This document shows, piece by piece, positions 59,306 to 64,000 of a stretch of 64,000 nucleotides of DNA. Origin of the DNA: JBAZJN01 sp041651295 (GTDB taxonomy: Bacteria > Patescibacteriota > UBA1384 > XYA2-FULL-43-10 > CAINNR01); the NCBI GenBank assembly GCA_041651295.1, contig JBAZJN010000004.1, forward strand, positions 5,474 to 69,473, given 5' to 3'. Each line of letters begins with the position of its first letter. Position 1 is the first letter of the stretch. The notes under the pieces were generated by a model. It was not told the origin of the DNA. It did no database searches and saw only the letters and a list, made by a program, of their open reading frames with translations. A program made the translations under genes and the position numbers.

Positions 59306-59429
59306 GAACCGCACTATTTTAAATGGCAGATTGCTGATTGATTTGAAAAAACCCTTTACAGCACTCTCTAAGCGAGCGGAGCGAGCAGTTGGCATAAGTG
59401 ATACAAATGTACTAAATTCGTTATGGTGG
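59306..59429. repeat. Right arm of the 124-bp inverted repeat
   Basis: This is the reverse complement of 57621-57744 (123 of 124 identical). On the plus strand it encodes a second copy of the last ~40 recombinase residues, with Lys changed to Arg once, then reads out into CVLASARTHFERFGD. The 315 bp beyond it, up to the XRE gene, contain a GCTCGAA/TTCGAGC hairpin, two poly-G runs and repeated TTTACTATTATG-like motifs, with no gene I can support. Confidence 0.95.
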
Positions 59430-59718
59430 TGTGTTCTCGCCTCTGCTCGAACCCACTTCGAGCGGTTTGGCGATTGATTTTTTGGGCGTTTTCAAATGGG
59501 CGTTTTTTATTGGGGGGGTAATAAGGCGAAAGCGAAATTTTCTAAAATTCCAAGTTGCTTTTTTGTTTTTGGGGAAGATTTGGGGGGGTGTGAAAGATTG
59601 ATAATAATGTGCTTGCCCCACCCTACCCAGCGCGCACAAGCGGAACTCCCTTTTCTGGTTTACTATTATGGTTTACTGGTGTACTATTATAATAGCGGAA
59701 ATAAAATAAAACCTATAC

Positions 59719-59724
59719 TATAAT
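59719..59724 (+). promoter_or_regulatory. -10 box of the XRE-methyltransferase unit
   Basis: A perfect TATAAT embedded in the near-symmetric TATACTATAATACTA, 21 nt before the ATG. The symmetry could be an operator for the XRE protein. No good -35 is seen. Confidence 0.45.
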
Positions 59725-59744
59725 ACTACTAACAGGATAGTGAT

Positions 59745-59945
59745 ATGTCAAATATTCAAAAGACACTTAGGAAGTTGAGAGAATCAAAAGGATTATCTCA
59801 GGAAAAATTGGCGAGATTGGCCGATGTTGCCAATAACACGATTATTAAGATTGAAGTTGGTAAAAATCAGAACCCAACACTCGATACTCTCAAGAAAGTT
59901 GCGAAAGCCCTTGATGTCAGTGTTGATGACTTAATTAAGGATTAA
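59745..59945 (+). CDS. XRE-family regulator, possible R-M controller protein
   Basis: This 66-aa protein is almost wholly a Cro/C1 helix-turn-helix: LRKLRESKGLSQEKLARLAD, NNTIIKIEVGKNQNPTLDTL and a final DLIKD. Size and position directly upstream of a methyltransferase fit a restriction-modification controller (C) protein. Its stop is 1 nt before the methyltransferase ATG. Confidence 0.88.
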   Translation: MSNIQKTLRKLRESKGLSQEKLARLADVANNTIIKIEVGKNQNPTLDTLKKVAKALDVSVDDLIKD

Positions 59946-59946
59946 A

Positions 59947-61764
59947 ATGGCAAACGCAGATTTACGAAATGCTAATAAAGCGAAAAAAGATGAGTTTTAT
60001 ACACAACTCGTGGATATTGAAAATGAATTAAAACACTACAAAGATCAATTCCGCGACAAGGTGGTTTACTGCAACTGTGATGACCCATTCGAAAGTAATT
60101 TCTTTAAATATTTTGCTGCCAATTTCAAAGCGCTAAGTCTCAAAAAACTTATAACTACAAGTTATGTTAAGTCACCTATTGTCGGCGGACAGTTACCGCT
60201 ACTTGAGATGGAGGGGCTAAAACCAGACGGCAAAGAGCCTTATGTGGTAGAAATTAACGAAGTGCCAGATCTTAACGCTGATGGGGCTATATCTTTGGAA
60301 GATGTCGAGCATCTACTTCGGCATAACAAGAATGCATCGCGACGTTTAAAACACGATGCGAAGTATAACGCTGGTGATTTTAGAAGCGAAGAATGTATAT
60401 GTCTACTAAAACAAGCCGATATAGTCGTAACTAATCCGCCCTTTTCACTTTTTCGAGAATTTGTAGCGCAATTAATAGAACATGATAAAAAATTTGTAAT
60501 TATCGGCAATATAAACGCTGTCACATATAAAGAAACTTTTAGATTCATTATGGAAAATAAAATTTGGCTTGGCATGAGTATTCATAGCGGTGATCGCGAA
60601 TTTCGGGTACCAGATGATTATCCGTTAAATGCTGCGGGCCACAGAACCGATAGTGCAGGAAATAAATATATCCGCGTCAAAGGGGTACGCTGGTTTACGA
60701 ACTTAGATTATGAAGAACGTCACGAAAACTTAGTGCTTTACAAAAAATATACTCACGAAGAATATCCAAAATACGAGAATTATGACGCTATCAATGTTGG
60801 CAAAACTGCTGAAATACCGGCAGACTACGATGGCATGATGGGTGTACCTATAACATTTCTAGATAAATACAACCCTGATCAGTTTAATATCGTCGGAATG
60901 GCCAAGAGAGGAGCAGGTGATCCTGCCTTAAGAAGTAAAGTTTATACAATTAATGACGCAAAGAATTATAGTGATTTGAATGCAGGCCCAGTTTTAAAAA
61001 CTCCGGCTGCTCCGACTATTGATGTATCTACGACATTATCAAACTCTTCAGTCAGTTGGAATTTTACTGATAACGCTAGTGATGAGGCCGGGTTTAAACT
61101 TTATGATACTCTAAATAATCTCATTTCAACCATTGCCACTCCTAATATTTCAACAATTGACGAATCGGGGTTGATGGAAAACACCCTATACACAAGAAAC
61201 ATAAAAGCATATAACGGGTATGCCGATAGTTCAGCCTCAGAAAATGCTTCAATTTACACTTTGGCCGGTACTCCAACAAATTTGGTTGTCAGCTCAAAAA
61301 ATTCTGAAGAAAATGAAATCACAGTAGATCTTTTGCCAAACAGCTCTGAGGGATTATCTGGTTACTATTTCTCATCTTCTTCGGGAAATAGCTCCGGTTG
61401 GATTCACGCCAACTTATGGCGAGATACAAAATTAAGCTGTGGAACCGATTATACATATTTAGTCAAATACAGAAATGGGGATGGCATAGAAACCGATACT
61501 GACTCTATACTTTTTCGAAATCCCTGCAAGGAAATCTTGTTTGGTGGTGGCACTTCTGCGTTATTGACATCGATTGATCAATTGTTCGGTACAGCGACTG
61601 GTACGTCGGTTATCAGTGCAAAAGATAAAAATGCGGAAGATTTAACACAAGATATTAATGGTAATGTGAAACAAAAGAGCGGACATAAATGGTTATGGGT
61701 GTTATTTACGATTGCTTTATTGGCTGGATTCTTCCTATTGAAGAGACGAAGATTCTTGCATTGA
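59947..61764 (+). CDS. EcoRI-type adenine methyltransferase fused to a surface-protein tail
   Basis: Residues 1 to about 347 match the EcoRI-family DNA adenine methyltransferases: ANADLRNANKAKKDEFYTQL, motif I-like YCNCDDPFESNFFKYF, motif IV VVTNPPFSLF, then VPITFLDKYNPDQF and SDLNAGPVL. After that the sequence changes abruptly to fibronectin-III-like repeats (APTIDVSTTLSNSSVSWNFT onward), and ends with a membrane segment and RRRFLH, the tail of a CPR surface protein. The last ~15 residues expected of the methyltransferase are missing. No restriction enzyme gene is nearby. It may be a true deletion fusion or an assembly join. Confidence 0.85.
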   Translation: MANADLRNANKAKKDEFYTQLVDIENELKHYKDQFRDKVVYCNCDDPFESNFFKYFAANFKALSLKKLITTSYVKSPIVGGQLPLLEMEGLKPDGKEPYVVEINEVPDLNADGAISLEDVEHLLRHNKNASRRLKHDAKYNAGDFRSEECICLLKQADIVVTNPPFSLFREFVAQLIEHDKKFVIIGNINAVTYKETFRFIMENKIWLGMSIHSGDREFRVPDDYPLNAAGHRTDSAGNKYIRVKGVRWFTNLDYEERHENLVLYKKYTHEEYPKYENYDAINVGKTAEIPADYDGMMGVPITFLDKYNPDQFNIVGMAKRGAGDPALRSKVYTINDAKNYSDLNAGPVLKTPAAPTIDVSTTLSNSSVSWNFTDNASDEAGFKLYDTLNNLISTIATPNISTIDESGLMENTLYTRNIKAYNGYADSSASENASIYTLAGTPTNLVVSSKNSEENEITVDLLPNSSEGLSGYYFSSSSGNSSGWIHANLWRDTKLSCGTDYTYLVKYRNGDGIETDTDSILFRNPCKEILFGGGTSALLTSIDQLFGTATGTSVISAKDKNAEDLTQDINGNVKQKSGHKWLWVLFTIALLAGFFLLKRRRFLH

Positions 61765-61861
61765 AGAGCTAAGAGATCTTCAATGTGATTGCTTTGTATA
61801 AAATTGCTTGAGCTGGAGTTATGTCTCCCAAATGTTTGTGGAAAAAATGTTTAAGGTTTAA

Positions 61862-62080
61862 TTTTATTGCCATTTAATAGGGCCGACGTACGCAGATGAA
61901 GCAGTTCTGCAAGATTGTATCCACGGCTACTTGCTTAAGGAATATGGAACCGCGCAGCCACCGTATTACAATGCCGCGAACTTCGTCCATGTGCCGAGTA
62001 ACGATGAGGAGTTGCTTGAACAGAGCTTGGCCGTGCTTGGCCGGGTTAACACTCAGAGATACATCCGTCCGGCGGCATAA
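61862..62080 (+). pseudogene. 5'-truncated GC-rich cassette gene (cassette G remnant)
   Basis: A frame open from 61862 to a stop at 62078 encodes GPTYADEAVLQDCIHGYLL, then PPYYNAANFVHVPSNDEELL and ends NTQRYIRPAA. The GC-rich part begins near 61880; the frame upstream has no start codon before a stop at 61859. Codon use and composition match the solitary cassettes, but promoter and 5' end are lost. The rest of the 360-bp gap (61765-62124) holds only AT-rich sequence with a TATAAA-like box. Confidence 0.5.
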
Positions 62081-62124
62081 AGCAGTCGTTTTTATGGTAA
62101 AATGAATAAAAATAGTGAGGAAAT

Positions 62125-62904
62125 ATGAAATTAGAAAATAAACTGATTATTGTTACCGGTGCTGGGAGTGGGATCGGGAAAGAATTAGTTTTGCATCTTC
62201 TAAAAAAAGGAAATGATGTCGTTGGTGTTGATTTACGAGCAGAATCCCTTGATGCGTTAAAAAGCGAGGCTGCAAGTGGTAAATTGGAAACTCATCAGTT
62301 GGACATTTCTGATAAATCAGCTGTGGAAAAATTGGCAAAAGAGTTATCTGATGTTGATGTCCTGGTTAACAACGCGGGCATAATCCAACCATTCAAAAAA
62401 GTTAATGATCTTGATTACTCCAACATTGAGAAAGTCATGAATGTAAATTTCTTCGGCACGCTTTATATGACAAAGGCTTTTCTGCCGAAGCTGTTAAAAC
62501 GGCCAGAGGCTTACATTGCCAATGTTTCTTCCATGGGCGGTTTTTTGCCGGTGCCAGGGCAAAGTGTATATGGCGCGTCGAAAGCGGCAGTTAAATTATT
62601 CACCGAGGGACTTTATGCGGAGTTACTAGATACAAATGTTCATGTCTGCGTCGTTTTTCCAGGTGCAACAGCGACAAATATCACAAAAAATTCCGGTGTC
62701 GCGGCGCCCGATACTGGCGATAAAAAATACAAAACTTTGCCGGCAAGTGAAGCGGCGCGTTTAATCATTGAGGGGATGGAAAACAATAAACCACAAATCT
62801 TTCTCGGTTCTGATTGTAAAACAATGAATTTTCTCTATCGCTGGAGTCCAATTTATGCTATCAAATTGATCGCCAAGCAGATGCAATCTTTGCTTCCCAA
62901 ATAA
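62125..62904 (+). CDS. Short-chain dehydrogenase/reductase
   Basis: This 259-aa SDR has the cofactor motif TGAGSGIGKELV, DLRAES, the NNAGIIQPF motif, catalytic Ser in NVSSMGG and YGASK (Tyr-x-x-x-Lys as YGASKAAVK). Asp at the end of beta-2 (VGVDLRAE) favours NAD(H). It resembles SDRs acting on lipid or sterol-like alcohols, but the substrate is unknown. An AGTGAGGAAAT site precedes the ATG. The stop overlaps the A-run of the cassette H terminator. Confidence 0.9.
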   Translation: MKLENKLIIVTGAGSGIGKELVLHLLKKGNDVVGVDLRAESLDALKSEAASGKLETHQLDISDKSAVEKLAKELSDVDVLVNNAGIIQPFKKVNDLDYSNIEKVMNVNFFGTLYMTKAFLPKLLKRPEAYIANVSSMGGFLPVPGQSVYGASKAAVKLFTEGLYAELLDTNVHVCVVFPGATATNITKNSGVAAPDTGDKKYKTLPASEAARLIIEGMENNKPQIFLGSDCKTMNFLYRWSPIYAIKLIAKQMQSLLPK

Positions 62905-62925
62905 AAAAATGGGCCTTTCGGCCCG
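62903..62925 (-). terminator. Terminator of cassette H
   Basis: On the minus strand GGGCC-GAAA-GGCCC is followed by ATTTTTTT. Confidence 0.9.
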
Positions 62926-62939
62926 TGCGACTGTTAGTT

Positions 62940-63719
62940 CTACTTCGATTCGGTGAACTCGAGCGGGTGCTCGAGAGCTGGTAGCTGTCCGGGGAGCAGC
63001 TCGGAGCACCGATCCCAGAACTTGCGGAGCCGATAGCCGATGCGGTTCCCAACTCCGCGGATGATACCGCGATCGGTCATCATCTCGGCTAGCGGGTTAC
63101 CGTCCTGCTTCTCGAGCAGATGCAGTACATGCGCCGACAACTCGGCGACAATGGACGAAACGCTCTCTTCTGCTCGCGCCGCTTTCCTACTGTTGTTGCA
63201 GGCATGGAGGAAGGCCATCACATCTCCGAAGGGCAAGTTCTCCATTATCCGTCGGAACTCTTGGCTGGCTGACGCCCCCATGAGTTCCGTAATAGCGCGG
63301 TTGATGTAGGCCGGCCAAGGCCAGTTGTCGGTGATGCACTCGCAGTAGCCCCACCAGCCGGGTTCCAGCCAGTACTGAGGCGTTGCATCTTTGAAGTGCA
63401 GCCTACCAGTCTCAGGGCTGAACTCTCGTCCTGTCATGAAGTTGCCAGCGTCTTCTAGCAGCCGGTGAACTCCCCCCTCTGCAGTCATGATCCGATGGCG
63501 AAACAGCTTATACAGCGATGTTCGACCCCGAGACTGATCGATGAAGTCACCTCGCAGGAGGACGCAACCGCCGAGGCCAGAAGCGAACGACAATCTCCAT
63601 TCGTCATTGAGGTGGTCTGGTGCTGAGATCTCAGCGCAGCTGCCTGGGCTTTCACCCAGTATGTTCCAGGAGATTCCGTCGAGAGTTGAAGACAGCACGG
63701 CAGTCAATTCGGCTTCCAT
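62940..63719 (-). CDS. GC-rich orphan protein, cassette H
   Basis: This 259-aa protein is unrecognised. It is soluble, with aromatic-rich PQYWLEPGWWGYCECITDNW (split here), ITELMGASASQEFRRI and a C-terminal helical part GIIRGVGNRIGYRLRKFWD. GGAGGAG lies 11 nt before the ATG. It is the longest cassette gene, strongly GC-rich against its neighbour, with a perfect consensus promoter, a structured leader of about 110 nt and a terminator. Confidence 0.72.
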   Translation of the reverse strand: MEAELTAVLSSTLDGISWNILGESPGSCAEISAPDHLNDEWRLSFASGLGGCVLLRGDFIDQSRGRTSLYKLFRHRIMTAEGGVHRLLEDAGNFMTGREFSPETGRLHFKDATPQYWLEPGWWGYCECITDNWPWPAYINRAITELMGASASQEFRRIMENLPFGDVMAFLHACNNSRKAARAEESVSSIVAELSAHVLHLLEKQDGNPLAEMMTDRGIIRGVGNRIGYRLRKFWDRCSELLPGQLPALEHPLEFTESK

Positions 63720-63829
63720 ATCTGTTCTCCTCCTCCCTCTGCTGTTCCGAAATTAATCGGAACCCGAGGGCTTGCGGTCTCATCTTTAGACTGCCCGACC
63801 GCGGGCAGGAGTGCTCTCGGTATGAGAGT
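63720..63829 (-). promoter_or_regulatory. Structured 5' leader of cassette H
   Basis: About 110 nt between promoter and gene fold into a CTGCCCG/CGGGCAG hairpin, a CTCTC/GAGAG hairpin and a CCGATT-AATCGG-like hairpin near the ribosome site. No known riboswitch motif is recognised. Confidence 0.45.
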
Positions 63830-63835
63830 GAATAA

Positions 63836-63864
63836 ATTATAGCCGAAATGGTATATTTTGTCAA
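63836..63864 (-). promoter_or_regulatory. Promoter of cassette H
   Basis: TTGACA-17 nt-TATAAT: an exact sigma70 consensus on the minus strand. Confidence 0.95.
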
Positions 63865-63979
63865 TCAGGCACAGTTAAGTTCCAGTTCGAAGCTTTACAA
63901 ATAGACTCAAAAAGACATCCCAATCTTGTCCTTGTAAAATGGTAGTGATTAGCCAGCCATTAAAAAAGGAGGATTTAGA

Positions 63980-64000
63980 ATGTCTTACACGCATTTTAAC
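63980..64000 (+). CDS. Start of an unfinished gene at the window edge
   Basis: AAAGGAGGATTTAGA leads to an ATG with seven codons visible (MSYTHFN). The opening is reminiscent of IS30-type transposases, but seven residues cannot establish this. The 115 bp before it show no recognisable gene. Confidence 0.4.

Noticed and set aside
59430..59466. A second tRNA next to the right inverted-repeat arm
   Set aside because: The reverse complement ends in CCACCA and has a GGTTCGAG-like loop, but the stems do not pair as a cloverleaf; it is only a hairpin.
59283..59477. A separate 64-aa gene on the plus strand
   Set aside because: It is the right inverted-repeat copy of the recombinase C-terminus with no 5' part, so it is a gene fragment.

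Overview
The window comes from an AT-rich genome of the Candidate Phyla Radiation (Patescibacteria), read with the standard bacterial code: TGA is used as a stop, for example in htpX, tpiA and the nuoF-like gene. Supporting signs are a 16S rRNA gene of only about 1.45 kb that is not followed by 23S, a short EF-Ts (197 aa), a short UvrC (419 aa), a short prolyl-tRNA synthetase (415 aa), pseudopilin-like surface proteins, and many small membrane proteins. bL9 is present, which argues mildly against the Microgenomates/Katanobacteria lineages. I cannot place it below phylum level.

Layout. 1-4.1 kb: FtsE, FtsX, a coiled-coil CHAP hydrolase and a PDZ/S41 protease, a division and cell-wall remodelling block. 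4.1-13.9 kb: bL9, a pseudopilin-domain protein, LemA, small membrane proteins, HtpX, a DUF2207 operon on the minus strand, and a heliorhodopsin followed by a DUF5652 protein. 14-35.2 kb: informational housekeeping (TypA, LigA, GatCAB, cyclophilin, MscS-like channel, HtrA, PrmC, RF1, bL31, uS2, EF-Ts, RRF, RseP, ProS, UvrC, YvcK). 35.3-43.3 kb: a run of tpiA, gap, a NuoF-like flavoprotein, an [FeFe] hydrogenase, pgk, fba and a PfkB kinase, which suggests glycolytic NADH is reoxidised by H2 production. 43.3-49.7 kb: ASCH protein, RHH-nucleotidyltransferase fusion, trigger factor, MFS transporter, ClpP and an M29 aminopeptidase. 49.9-53 kb: the 16S gene with leader signals, then tRNA-Ile, tRNA-Ala and tRNA-Val. 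53-57.2 kb: membrane proteins, a 919-aa surface protein and a sortase. 57.2-62.1 kb: accessory island at tRNA-Ala(TGC), with a GIY-YIG gene, a large serine recombinase between 124-bp inverted repeats, an XRE regulator and an EcoRI-type methyltransferase fused to the tail of a surface protein. 62.1-64 kb: an SDR enzyme, a cassette gene and the start of an unfinished gene.

The most unusual theme is a set of solitary GC-rich genes (near 18.0-18.6, 26.4-26.6, 32.6-32.9, 45.0-45.2, 49.7-49.9, 52.0-52.5 and 62.9-63.7 kb, plus a headless remnant near 61.9-62.1 kb). The seven complete ones each have their own sigma70-like promoter and intrinsic terminator, have unrelated products, and sit between ordinary AT-rich genes. 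Other notable features are twin structured leaders before tpiA and gap with an anti-Shine-Dalgarno arm, several starts lying about 7-9 nt after a -10 box (leaderless mRNAs), palindromic elements inside reading frames, and duplicated tRNA ends flanking hairpin-rich DNA.
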